From Symbiodinium natans (taxonomy: Eukaryota; Sar; Dinophyceae; Suessiales; Symbiodiniaceae), in contig CAJNDS010001391.1 in assembly GCA_905221605.1 (NCBI GenBank), positions 322,501 to 386,500 on the forward strand: a stretch of 64,000 bases of DNA. Reading direction: 5' to 3'. Of the stretch, positions 20,938-30,798 are shown piece by piece. A program made the translations under genes and the position numbers. The notes below the pieces were generated by a model. It was not told where the DNA came from, ran no database searches, and saw only the letters and a program-made list of their open reading frames with translations. Numbering within the stretch: the stretch's first letter is position 1; every line of letters starts with the position of its first letter.

Positions 20938-22536
20938 ATGCTTGTCGGCACTGTCCATCGATTTTGGTGGAACCCGCATGGCAAACCCATCTCACCATTG
21001 GGCATCTTATCGCTGAGATGCATCAGCCCCTCCACTCAGCGCCTTTGGACATTTTCCACCGCCACTGTGGCTCGGCAGGTGCGAGGTATAGCGGGGGTCT
21101 GCGTTTGTGATGCCAGAACCTTGCTGGAGGAACAGTTTGCTCAGGCCCTCGTGAATGCGAATTTGCACATATGCTTGATCAAAGATCTGGTGTCGGCCCT
21201 TGCTGTGGTGGCGCACGGGGGACTATTTATTGATTTGGACTATGTCTGGATCGGCGGCTCTATGTCATGTTTTCTACGTGGTACTGCTCACTTCGCAGTT
21301 GGAACTGAGCCAATTAAGACGCTCCCGGTTCAACGTGTACCGCGAAACGTGGTTACTGTTGCTGGTGTCACCGTTCGCGTCAACATTGGAGTGGTTGCTG
21401 GCGTGCAGGGGTCGCCTGTTCTCTCTGCGTGGGCGGTAGCCATGTATCATCATTGGCTGAAGCGGCTTCGTGCGTTAGGCACCGGTGAGAGTGCCCCAGG
21501 GATCACTCGGTCATCTAAACAGTGGTTGTGGAACACCTACTGGATGCATGATTACATCGTCCAGAACGGGTGCTGGGATGCCCTCATACCTGTACATAAA
21601 GTCGCTCCTTGGCCACTGTGGATGAGACAATGGCTGCCACCCGGCAGTTTGACACACGGTTACAAGGTTCCATCTGTTCAGCTTCTTGTGAAAGAGGGTG
21701 TCCTACTTAACATGTGGGAGTCACAGCTGTTTGCATTGCAATGTGCCTCTCAACTTCGTGACGTTGCCACGGACATACGCCAGGCCAATGGGCTACCGAA
21801 AGTCTCCCTCATGATCTCCAGGGACTTTGGATCATTGCAGGGAACCCAGACTCATTATGCTGGTCCTGGACAGCCGCCGCGGGCTCCCCTGGCTCTTTCC
21901 AAAGCAATCCAACCGGGTAGACTCGCTGCTCTTCTTGCTGCAGCTGAATGTGGCCCAGATCGTCTCATCGGTTGGACTTCGCGTGGATTTGTTTGCAGAA
22001 CCATGGACATTAAGTTGTTGGCAGCGCTATCACTTATCCCCTTCAAGGGTCTGGCTTCGCATCTTTACAACGCGGCAAGGGAGTGCAATCGGACTCCTGG
22101 TAAGCCTTGGGGCCCTTTCTCGACTATTTTCCTTCTAAGAGGAGATTGGAAACAACTTCAGACCAAGGTGGCTCTTACAAGGTGCTACTCCATTTGGTTG
22201 GTACTCTCCGGGGCTATTGAGGTTGCGCTCCCGCGCAGGGCACCTTTGGTATGCAGGGCAGGTGAAATCGTTGCCTCTGACGCATTGCGGCATGGCGGTC
22301 GGGTTGCCAGGATTTTGGATAGCACTGTGGTGTTATGGTGTACAGTCCCCGATTTCATGTCATCTCGATGCCCAACGCCTGGTCAACTGACACAGGTTAG
22401 GCGTATGTCCGAATCAGTTCGCGCTGCAAGAGCAAGTGGCCGTCGGAAGCGTGGCCATATGTCGGACCCCAGGAGGAGGAAATTGCCTGCCTGCAATTCT
22501 GGGTTTATGTATGAACTTCTGCAGCGCATACCCTGA
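20938..22536 (+). CDS. Putative DXD-motif glycosyltransferase (Gly_transf_sug-like)
   Basis: An uninterrupted 532-codon frame. I start at ATG 20938; the frame opens a few codons earlier without another ATG. Near the N-terminus 'VHRFWWNPHGKPISPLGILS' fits the first strand of OCH1/capsular-sugar-type transferases. 'HGGLFIDLDYVWIG' contains D99-L-D101 (21232-21240), matching the GG-x-Y/F-x-D-x-D nucleotide-sugar/metal site of that superfamily. Later residues, including 'NTYWMHDYIVQNGCWDALIP', look like the acceptor domain. The C-terminus is basic, and no signal peptide or membrane anchor is evident at this start. Predicted role: transfer of a sugar from a nucleotide sugar, probably in the Golgi. 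The absence of introns suggests a retrogene or mobile passenger. A (GT)n tract begins ~130 bp after the stop. Confidence 0.62.
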   Translation: MLVGTVHRFWWNPHGKPISPLGILSLRCISPSTQRLWTFSTATVARQVRGIAGVCVCDARTLLEEQFAQALVNANLHICLIKDLVSALAVVAHGGLFIDLDYVWIGGSMSCFLRGTAHFAVGTEPIKTLPVQRVPRNVVTVAGVTVRVNIGVVAGVQGSPVLSAWAVAMYHHWLKRLRALGTGESAPGITRSSKQWLWNTYWMHDYIVQNGCWDALIPVHKVAPWPLWMRQWLPPGSLTHGYKVPSVQLLVKEGVLLNMWESQLFALQCASQLRDVATDIRQANGLPKVSLMISRDFGSLQGTQTHYAGPGQPPRAPLALSKAIQPGRLAALLAAAECGPDRLIGWTSRGFVCRTMDIKLLAALSLIPFKGLASHLYNAARECNRTPGKPWGPFSTIFLLRGDWKQLQTKVALTRCYSIWLVLSGAIEVALPRRAPLVCRAGEIVASDALRHGGRVARILDSTVVLWCTVPDFMSSRCPTPGQLTQVRRMSESVRAARASGRRKRGHMSDPRRRKLPACNSGFMYELLQRIP

Positions 22537-22666
22537 CTCGGAGGCTCCTTTCGGCACTCATGGTTTTTGCGGTCTGTGTCTTTCAGGCACCCTTATGCTT
22601 GGTAAAATGCGCGCGGTCGCTTGGGAACTTATTCTGGCTGGCACTGGGTGTTCTTTCCCGTGTTCG

Positions 22667-22960
<294 letters not shown>

Positions 22961-23526
22961 AGCTGACTGTTGCGCCACACAGCAAGGAGAAATCGAGGGC
23001 ATGGTGTGATGGTGTGACTGCGCTATATAGGCCCGCTCCCATGTCCGGGTTTGCAGGCATTTGGGGCCCACCGACACGTGGGGATTGTTCTACACTAAGT
23101 CCCAATACAGGTATAGGCCCAGCAGGACCCTAGCACGGGGCCTGAGAGCCTAGCTTAGAGGCGCAGGGTGTGAAGTGACCACTTGAACCCGAAAACCTCT
23201 ACAAACCCCTAGGCCCTACACATCCTGAACCCTAAGCAACCTCGGGGGCCTGATCTTTCCTGGCCACGACAGGAAGTCACCGAAAACAGCATCCCCAGGG
23301 GTGGCCGGCAGAGCTCGAAGGGCACCCTGCACAGAGGAGTCAGAGGAGCGTTTCTCGGTTCTTCCTCTTCTTCGCCTCTCGCATACATATTCTTCGAGAA
23401 TCAGGAGGGGCACTTGTACAGACTGTAGCGACCCACGCCACCACGAAGCAGGAGCAGGAAATCCGGCTGCGTCAGCCCCACTATTCCAATCCAACATAAC
23501 ATTCCACCCTGCTGACGTGGGCTGGC
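22961..23526. other. Intergenic/intron-like, telomere-like motifs
   Basis: Contains fragments such as AACCCTAAG and CCCTAGGCCCTA (23180-23240). No exon with clear boundaries was identified. Confidence 0.35.
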
Positions 23527-23578
23527 CTCCCACCAGACAAAGCGGTAGCTGTTGGGGTCGGCAAGCATGATGTCATTC
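23527..23578 (-). CDS. Candidate exon (52 bp), unknown protein
   Basis: Minus strand: ...CAGAG|G opens at 23578 and the exon ends GAG|GC at 23527, a GC donor. It encodes N-D-I-M-L-A-D-P-N-S-Y-R-F-V-W-W-E. The boundaries obey the AG|G rule demonstrated in the ARF genes. The protein is not recognised. A single short exon without homology support can occur by chance. Confidence 0.35.
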
Positions 23579-24713
23579 CTCTGCTGGCCAGAGGAGCAGT
23601 GAACACGTACATGTCGCCTTAAGTAAATCTGATTCGTCAATGCCCTTGCCCCACACATATACTGACATATACACGCATGGAAGGTAGCAATTTGAAGGCA
23701 AATCTTGAAGTCGCCCCAACAACCAATATCGCCTCGGAGCAACCAGCCCCCGCACAGCTTGTAACTCGATTTTCCCTTGCGACCGGAATGAGATTCTGGT
23801 CTGGTGGCTAGCTCTGTTATGATGCTCTGTGTCATGCTCCGTGGCTTCATATGTATGCATCTGCAGACGTCGGCTTCCATTTCTGGGATCGACCCCCCCA
23901 CGTTGAGGTCAAGCGATTACAGCAGAAAGAAGGTCCGTCGCCACATCGCAAAGCCCTGCTCTTCACCACCACAGCAGGGCAGGGTCATCAGTCGGGAAAC
24001 TGGTGTCAGTAGCACCCCAATTATATCAGATCAGTGGCTGCAGCCCCACATCGCCTCGGCAGGGCTTGGGCTCTCGCTGCTTTTGCGGATGCGCAGCCGG
24101 GGGCGTCAGAGATTATGACGTCTGGCTATTCGAAGTCAGGATTCGGGATTGAGCGTGGCCTCTTCGAAGAAGTACTTGACAGCTCGCGGTTCTCTGGTCC
24201 CCCCATATAATCCCCCCCCCCATGGTATCCGCCTCCCCTCCTCCTTAAACCCCAAACCCTGAAGCTTAAATCCTAACCCCGGGGGAGGACCCGAAACCTT
24301 AACCCCTAAACCTACGCATCCTGCGACAGCTTAGATAAGATAAACCTTAAAGCCTAAACACCAAACCCCCAAACCACATCACCGGGGGTGGGGGAGGGGT
24401 ACCACGTATTGGGGGGGCTGGGGGGGCGGGTGGGGTGACCGGGCGGGCCCCAATATGTATATGTATATATATATATATATATATATGCGCGTGTGTGTGT
24501 CTGCACATATATACAAACAAATACATGTGTGTATGTACCTATGTATATACATATATATCTCATTTTCTTTAATATGTGTATATTTATATATAATATGCAA
24601 TATGATGAATACATGATCCCCTCATCTGCTCTAGCAGCTAGCATCTGCCACGTCACAGGCAGTTTCCAAAATCGGATCCTGAGTGGGCTGACGAGCCTTT
24701 TCCGGCATCTCAC
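23579..24713. other. Intron-like DNA with an (AT)n tract
   Basis: GC-poor and C-rich patches, with CCCTAAA-type fragments at 24240-24370 and a poly-purine/pyrimidine run at 24380-24440. A compound (AT)n/(GT)n microsatellite occupies about 24451-24600. No exon is supported. Confidence 0.45.
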
Positions 24714-24792
24714 AAACAACGCATCGAGACTCTCCGACGCAAGCGGGCTGCACTGGCAAGAAGCGCTACCATGAAACCCAGAATCACGAACC
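24714..24792 (-). CDS. Candidate exon encoding a membrane segment
   Basis: Minus strand: CACTCAG|GG opens at 24792 and ...GTTT|GTGAGA closes at 24714, a canonical GT donor. It encodes G-F-V-I-L-G-F-M-V-A-L-L-A-S-A-A-R-L followed by R-R-R, a membrane helix followed by positive charges. Orientation matches the other minus-strand exon candidates around it. Confidence 0.4.
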
Positions 24793-25446
24793 CTGAGTGA
24801 AAATCCATCGTTCGAACTCCGGAACGATGATTTAAGCTGCAGCTTAAGCTGTCCAATTTCAGCAAGGTGCCCCGGGCTGGAAGGAATTGGGTCCTCAGGG
24901 TGCTGCAATGAGCTGGAGATAGATGCAGGCAAGCTCGGTCAAATGCATAAGGCCGTTTTGAATGCGACTGAGGCATGTGATCTGACGGCAGCAGGCTGTT
25001 GAATGAACATGGTGGGATCAGGTCACACAAAATAATTTCAGCCTGCTCTAGAACGCAGGAAGTGCTTCCACGACCCTGTCAGCAAGACCAGAACCTCTCA
25101 AACGCGGCCTTCTTCCCAAAGGCGTCCGTTGCCCCTCATCGTGGTGATGTTCCCGCCTCTCTCTGCCACGCTTACCTTCGAATCCTCCTTATAAGCCCTG
25201 ATACTTTTAAATCAACGAAATGGAAAGTTCGCCTCCTCCCCGTCGTGACTGGCACGCCTTGACGTGCTAGAACTTCCCTTCCTGACCCTGAAATCCGAAT
25301 CCAAGTGCGCTTGGCATCCAAGTCTTTGAGTCCAAGAATGAGCCCCGGTCTAGGGCGTATGGTAGGCTGGTGTGAGCTCTAGAGCTCAAGGGCCTTAGCC
25401 TTGCGAAGGGCACCCCCCCTTCCTACCCTTAATGGGCAACAGCCGC

Positions 25447-25505
25447 CTGCGCGGTCCCTGGCTTCCGTGACGGTGACCGCAGCGTTGGGCATGTCCTTCA
25501 GGATC
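25447..25505 (-). CDS. Candidate exon: second half of an FAD-binding motif
   Basis: Minus strand: CCTCCAG|G opens at 25505 and GCAG|GC closes at 25447. It encodes I-L-K-D-M-P-N-A-A then V-T-V-T-E-A-R-D-R-A-G, closely matching the helix, beta-2 strand and E-A-R-x-R-x-G-G that follow GxGxxG in flavin amine oxidases. Upstream in the same frame without splicing is G-V-V-G-A-P-L-A-S-R, a possible degenerate GxGxxG, bounded by a stop; so the exon could extend upstream instead of starting at 25505. A good first-half motif is at 56686-56735, 31 kb away on the same strand. Confidence 0.42.
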
Positions 25506-27054
25506 CTGGAGGCCAGGGGCGCGCCCACCACACCTTTTTAGGGCTTGGGGTGAACTGAAAGCTGTGCCGGTTGAGGATTTGGGCTGCGTAAGTTGCATCC
25601 ACACGGTGCCGCACAAGTAGCCGGATGCTGCCGCTGCCCTTGTTGGGGTGGACACGGGGCAAGGTCGGCGCGATTTTGTAAAGTGCAGGCACTCGCAGTT
25701 GGACCGAAGCTCCTTCAGAGCCCTGGCCAGAAGTCTAGGGTTCGAGGCATCATGGGACCCAATTTAGGGTGCCGATTTTCGGAGCCACTCTCAGCAAACA
25801 GACTCCCCTAAACCCTCCAACCTTTCAATGATCTTTTCATATCACCAGATGTTCACCATCTTCTAAGAATGAAAATCTTGATGTTCAGCTCCGAGGTTTA
25901 TGCCTCCTCGAGCCCTCGACCGGGCGGAGCACGTCTCTGTATTGCAGGCGCGCCAGGTGCAGAGCAGAGAGCCAAGAAGCTTACAACTGTGCGGCTGAAG
26001 ACTTACAACTCAATAAAGCTACCTTCAACTAAAAAGCGCACCTTTTGAGTCTACACGCTTAGGTTCCTACAAGCCCTAAGCTGCAGAAGCTCAGAAAGGA
26101 ACACCTGCGCCCCCGTCGTGGCAAAAAGGCAGCATGAGGGGATTTGGAAGGAGCCGTCGTCGCTCTTCCACAAAGACCCAGCGGTGATCTAACTTGCCCC
26201 TACCTCCCACAGCACTGCCCCCATATTGGGGGTTCCCCCAATCAGCCGCTCAAAGCCCATTTCGGGAGAAGTCCCAGGTCATGGACAGGAATGAACAGTT
26301 GTAGGGTTGATGAAGCGTATTCAGTCGGCATCGCTCGTCCACGCTAGGACAGCGTGCCCACACCCACATTTAGGAATTTAGCGCTTTCAGACTGTATAGG
26401 GGGGTACCTTATCAACGTTCTTCGTATACGGGGATCCTACTATTTGGGGATCTACATTGGGGGTCCCCTATTCTCGTAAACCCCCATTGAGGAATCTGAA
26501 GCAAGAAGCTACTTGGAAGGATGTCCTTAAGGGACTTCTGGCGTCACTTCTTGTGGATGGAGGGCAAGCCCGGTCGATTGCCGCCGCGCGGTGTTCTTGC
26601 GGATAGGCTGCCCCCATTCCTTTCAGCGGTGGGACAACTGATGTGCTGAAGAACCATAGCCATGCACTTGCACCATCTACAGAAGCCGCCGAAGCCAGAG
26701 GGCACAGACGCATATGTAAGATCTCTTGGGGAAGGCTGCAAAGTGCGAAGCACTGCAGGCCCAGACAGCAAAACAGATGCCAAAACTTTTCCTTGCGTCC
26801 GGACTTCAATCCCTGAAAACCCGAATCCCTCCCTAGCCCCCTCAAGCCCTCAGGCAGCGGGCGCTTCTTTCCAGTGTGGGGCGAAAAGCGATTCCAGTGA
26901 CCTTTGAAGGAAACGTGACAGGTTGCATTAATCTGCTTGCGGCTTGCGTTCTCTTAGATCTTCTAGGCGCAAAGGATGCTGAAACGGGTTTTGCAGTTAT
27001 CATCTGCTCTTCCGGGGTTTAAAGTGTTCTCAGCAGGACACACCCTTGCTTGAC
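25506..27054. other. Intron-like DNA, no supported exon
   Basis: A minus-strand open frame near 26680-26820 ('GLKSGRKEKFWHLFCCLG') begins after TTTTCAG|G and could be a membrane-type exon, but its 3' boundary is unclear, so I do not call it. No repeat of note. Confidence 0.35.
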
Positions 27055-27108
27055 CTGGCTGGCGACACCGACACGAATGCCGCCCAGATGCTCTGCCATG
27101 CCGCGCAC
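27055..27108 (-). CDS. Candidate exon (54 bp), unknown protein
   Basis: Minus strand: CACTACCGCAG|G opens at 27108 and AGCCAG|GT closes at 27055. It encodes exactly 18 codons, V-R-G-M-A-E-H-L-G-G-I-R-V-G-V-A-S-Q, phase 0 at both ends. Not recognised. Confidence 0.38.
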
Positions 27109-27267
27109 CTGCGGTAGTGCCGCGATTTTGGCTTCGGATTTGCATGTGCATGATTTGCGTGTCGGGAGGTGTAGGCCCTGCGGGGCTCATGACTGCGCGA
27201 GACCTCTACGCCAAAGACACAGAGCTCTGGAACTCTTGCTTGGGTCCAAGACGGAGGAATCAACGAG

Positions 27268-27370
27268 GCAAGCCCTCAACAAAATCATGGTCTACACCGA
27301 GACCCAGCCATACTGCGCGTACACCCCAGTGGGACAAAGCAACGCCTCCTATGTCGAACCTGGTCGGAAC
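27268..27370 (+). CDS. Candidate plus-strand exon, strand uncertain
   Basis: Plus strand: AACGAG|G opens at 27268 and GGAAC|GTAAGC closes at 27370. It encodes 'QALNKIMVYTETQPYCAYTP' and 14 further residues. The complementary strand also gives a plausible peptide ('FDIGGVALSHWGVRAVWLG') after GACCAG|G. Only one can be real; neighbours favour minus, splice-site quality favours plus. Confidence 0.22.
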
Positions 27371-28054
27371 GTAAGCCTGACGCTTTGGAGTTCGGATTGT
27401 TCAACACTTTCTATCACCATCCTCACCAAACTTCGGACAAATCCCTCGAAGAATTCGGCAGGAGGCCGAACCCTGAAAGCCCCTGCCGGCGAACCTCATC
27501 AAAGACTCGAGCCGCCTCGTCATTGCCAGCCAGTGTGTCCTGGCAGTCTTCTGTCTTTCTCTCGTGGCTTTTCGCGATTCAATTTTGTTCCTTGATTCGG
27601 AAATCCAAGCATTCCAAGGGCATCATCTCAACACCACGCGACTTTGCGCCGGGAGTTCGGAGCCGTGGGCTTTGGGGAACGTTCAGAGCAGCAGTCCTTC
27701 GCAACAGATGCTGCATCGGCTTCAGTCAGGTCCTGCATCAAAGACTACAGACTACGGCAAGACCAACCAGGGGTTACCTGGCAGGGGGGCAGAAAAATGT
27801 AGTGTAGAGAGATGCTCAAGAAGCCTCCAGCCCCTCTTCATCTTCGTTCGCCTCAGTCAGCATCACAGCATCACATGGGCGTTGCATCCTTACGCCTTAC
27901 GCCGAAGGCATGCTGGACGTGCACTGCCAAGCGCATGCCAAGGAGCAGCCTCTTCCACCTCCTGCAGAGAGGTTCACATCTGTTCAGTTCAAGCAGCAAG
28001 CAGAATCCGTGGGGGAGTATCACCCAGCCACGGGTGCCACAAGCCAGAACTCAC
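27371..28054. other. Intron-like DNA
   Basis: Plus-strand frames (27564-28139) are long but of biased composition. No domain, repeat or exon boundary pair stands out. Confidence 0.3.
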
Positions 28055-28130
28055 ATCCGGGCTTCTCCTTAGCTTTGTTGTTCATCTTGATCTCCTTCTC
28101 AATCTGCTTGAAGACGTAATCTTTCAGTTC
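28055..28130 (-). CDS. Candidate exon, Lys-rich helix
   Basis: Minus strand: TTCACGGCAG|G opens at 28130 and CGGAT|GTGAGT closes at 28055, both strong sites. It encodes E-L-K-D-Y-V-F-K-Q-I-E-K-E-I-K-M-N-N-K-A and five more residues (K-E-K-P-G), a charged amphipathic helix. It is one of the more convincing isolated exons because composition and boundaries agree. Confidence 0.48.
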
Positions 28131-28455
28131 CTGCCGTGAACTCCCAGACATCAAAGTCCCTGTCAACACCACACAGAAACGATGCAGCCCTGAAGCACAA
28201 AGCAGTCACAGCTGATTTCTTGCTGACCCGCAACCTTCAACCCACTTCTGAGCCCTCCTCGGCACCCCAACTTCTGACCGAACGAGCTTCTTCTACCAGC
28301 GAAACTTCGAGGGTCCGAAACCCTTGTTTAGCACGTGCTTGCAGCTCCGTACACCTTAAACCCCAAATTTCTGAAAGAGAAGCCCCCCAAGCACCATTCC
28401 CCCCTGAGGTTCGCGCCGGAGGGCAGCGGAGGACCGCCTCGGAATCTGATAATTC

Positions 28456-28643
28456 GTATAACTTAGTATAACTTAGTATAACTTAGTATAACTTAGTATA
28501 GTTGGTAAACTTAGTATAGTTAGTATAATTTGTATAATGAGTATAATTCGAGGACTTAGTATAATTAGTAGGGTTCCTCGAACACCCCCACTTCTCCCCC
28601 AAATGCAAAGACCTTTTGCCACCCTGGCGGGTGGCAACAAAGG
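28456..28643. repeat. 10-bp tandem repeat followed by a hairpin
   Basis: ACTTAGTATA is repeated in tandem from about 28461 to 28500 and in degenerate form to 28570. At 28612-28643 the sequence CCTTTTGCCACCC-TGGC-GGGTGGCAACAAAGG forms a near-perfect hairpin of about 13 paired bases, with a further TTTGCCACCCGCC at 28656. It lies between two minus-strand exon candidates, so probably in an intron. Confidence 0.7.
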
Positions 28644-29098
28644 TTTAGCGATTCTTTGCCACCCGCCTAGCCACATTGCGGGGTAACAATAGATTCAAGG
28701 AGGAAAGTGTTGCATGGCAGCAATGTGTGCAAGGCACCTTTCGTACACCTGGACTTGCTGAATGCCAGCAGTCCCTGAACCCTAGACCAAAACCCCGCAG
28801 CCAACGATTTGCAAACCAACATCTCCAAACCTGAGCCCTTAACGAAAGCCCTACAACCAGCGAAGTCCGAGCTCAAATCCCCGGACTCTACAACTGCGAC
28901 CCCCGAGGTTGACGCTGTAAATTGCTACGCACACACACAACCAAAAAAATGATAAAAGAGAGAGAGAGAGAAAGGAGAGCAAGCCAGCGGTGCTTCGTTT
29001 ATAAATGTGCACAGAAGGGCCCGAAAATCCTGTGAACAATCGGAACCGACGAACCAAAAACAATCCCAGAAATGATGGAACCTTCAACCCGTATATAC

Positions 29099-29229
29099 CG
29101 ATCGCTGCAGCGTGGGGCACCGCGTTGGAATCTATCTGCCGCTTCTTGTCCAAGGTCATGGTTTCAATTCGCTGCTTTGTCTCGTCCTCACGCGCAGCAG
29201 AGATCGTGCCACCAGTGCCCGCAGCAACC
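29099..29229 (-). CDS. Candidate exon (131 bp), unknown protein
   Basis: Minus strand: GTCTGCAG|G opens at 29229 and GCGATCG|GTATAT closes at 29099. It encodes 43 residues beginning V-A-A-G-T-G-G-T-I-S and including 'EDETKQRIETMTLDKKRQID', with normal coding composition. Its outgoing phase does not join the 28130 exon directly, so at least one exon between them is missing or they belong to different genes. Confidence 0.45.
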
Positions 29230-30712
29230 CTGCAGACTCTTTCTGGACATGAGTTTCCGCGGGACGGATGAAGGTGTGAGATCGGATGTCTAACTTTCTT
29301 GACTTGAGAAGATCCCATGGACTGCAAAAATGATGCCTACTACAAGCAGAGCCGACCCTCACCCATGTCCTTCTTCTCCTTCTCGGCCTGCACATGCGGA
29401 GTGAAAGACCGACATTCCGAGCCAAAAAGTTTTGGATAATGTTTCAGTTAGGGCTGAAGCCACCTTCTCACTTACGCGCTGCTATAAGAATATTAGAGCA
29501 GGCTGTTAGATGAAGTGCCTCCTTGTCCAGGACGCGGCCGCCCAGCTTGCCTTTCTTCTTGTCATCTTTCCTTGGGCGAGAATGCTGGAAGGGGAACTCA
29601 CTTACCGTGGAGTCCCAGCATGTCTCGCAAATGCCAGGAAGACAGGCGTCAAAATCGGTGAACCCGGTAACCGAAGTGTGTACAGTGTAGAGCATAAGCA
29701 CCAAGTTTCCTTCCTACCTTCACCGTCAGCCTTCTACACCGCCAAGCCCGAAGCCCCGCAGCACTGCTCACCCAAGCCGCTCGATCTTGGACATCATTCC
29801 CGAGATTCGCTTGCCGCCCACACCCCAAGCTTTTGCCTCACAACTGCCCCAGCTTAGGGCATCCAAGGAGGGGCCTTTGGGTTCTTCAAGCTTGGAGCCT
29901 GCTCTCCTCTCCTCGCTCTGTTCTAGGACTGCTGGCGAAGCTTGTGCTGAGAACTGCCGGCAAACAGGGCTTGCCTGCCTGTTTCAAGCACACGAAACTC
30001 AAACCAGAGCACTTGGAACTTCAGCCTGGAGAGACAGCTCCTGCCAACCAAACTTCGGCCGGGGTACCAGGATCTCTGCGAGCTTCGCTTGATTCCGGCG
30101 CTCCTGGCGGAGGGTGGGAGGGAGGGGATGAGTATGCTGTGCATCTGCGTCCCACTTCAGGGTTCAGAACTCTCGGGGTCCCATCCCTGAGACAGCTTCG
30201 CCTCCTCAGCCAGTAACTGCTGCTCATGGTCGGTTTGCTCCAGCCGAAGCTTCGCCTATTTGCCATGGCTGAGGAGTAGTGAGTGGGTGCGGGGAGCGCT
30301 GGTGTTTCGAAGCATGATGGGCCGGGGTTTATTGAGGTTGTCAGAGAAGGGTTCATGGTTTGAATCAATCCCCATGCCTCAGTGGTTCCCAGAATGGCCT
30401 GTGGCCTTCTAGGCATCGAAAACTAGCAGGAAACCCCCTGCAAGTTCGACTGCAGACCGCAAACTCGCGTGCTTCTTTAAGCTCACTGTGGGAAGCAGGA
30501 GGCTGCTGTATAAACATGGGGCGGCTTTTGACTTAACTCACATAGCACGGGCTCAAGAGTTGTGCTCAGAGATTTGTCCTGAATTCTGGGGCACGGTCAG
30601 AGGACCAGCAGACATAACTCGGCTAGGGTTCATAATGATGTGGGATGGCGAGCTGGGAACGGTTTGGACTTGCAGCCTTCGACGCTCGCACTCACACAAA
30701 GCCTTTCGGTTT
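29230..30712. other. Intron-like DNA, no supported exon
   Basis: Frames on both strands near 29833-30416 are compositionally biased. No repeat or motif recognised. Confidence 0.3.
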
Positions 30713-30798
30713 TTAGGTTGGAGCTGGTGCTCGCCAGGAATTGCACGTCGACTGGAATGGAGCCAAGCAGCATGTCGCTCCATGAGCGCACGGCTGTC
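30713..30798 (-). CDS. Candidate exon, basic peptide
   Basis: Minus strand: CAGATTGCAG|G opens at 30798 and CGAAAG|GC closes at 30713 with a GC donor. It encodes D-S-R-A-L-M-E-R-H-A-A-W-L-H-S-S-R-R-A-I and eight more residues ending Q-P-K-N-R. Not recognised. Confidence 0.4.

Noticed and set aside
25498-25692. Minus-strand 'VHPNKGSGSIRLLVRHRVD' as a Ran-binding domain
   Set aside because: Only a loose resemblance to the R-L-L-x-R strand; key Trp and Asn residues are absent and the frame is out of phase with the better exon at 25447-25505.
27149-27235. Plus-strand 'SGGVGPAGLMTARDLYAKD' as an FAD-binding exon
   Set aside because: Fits G-x-G-x-x-G but lacks the expected hydrophobic first strand and a following E; opposite strand to the other exon candidates.
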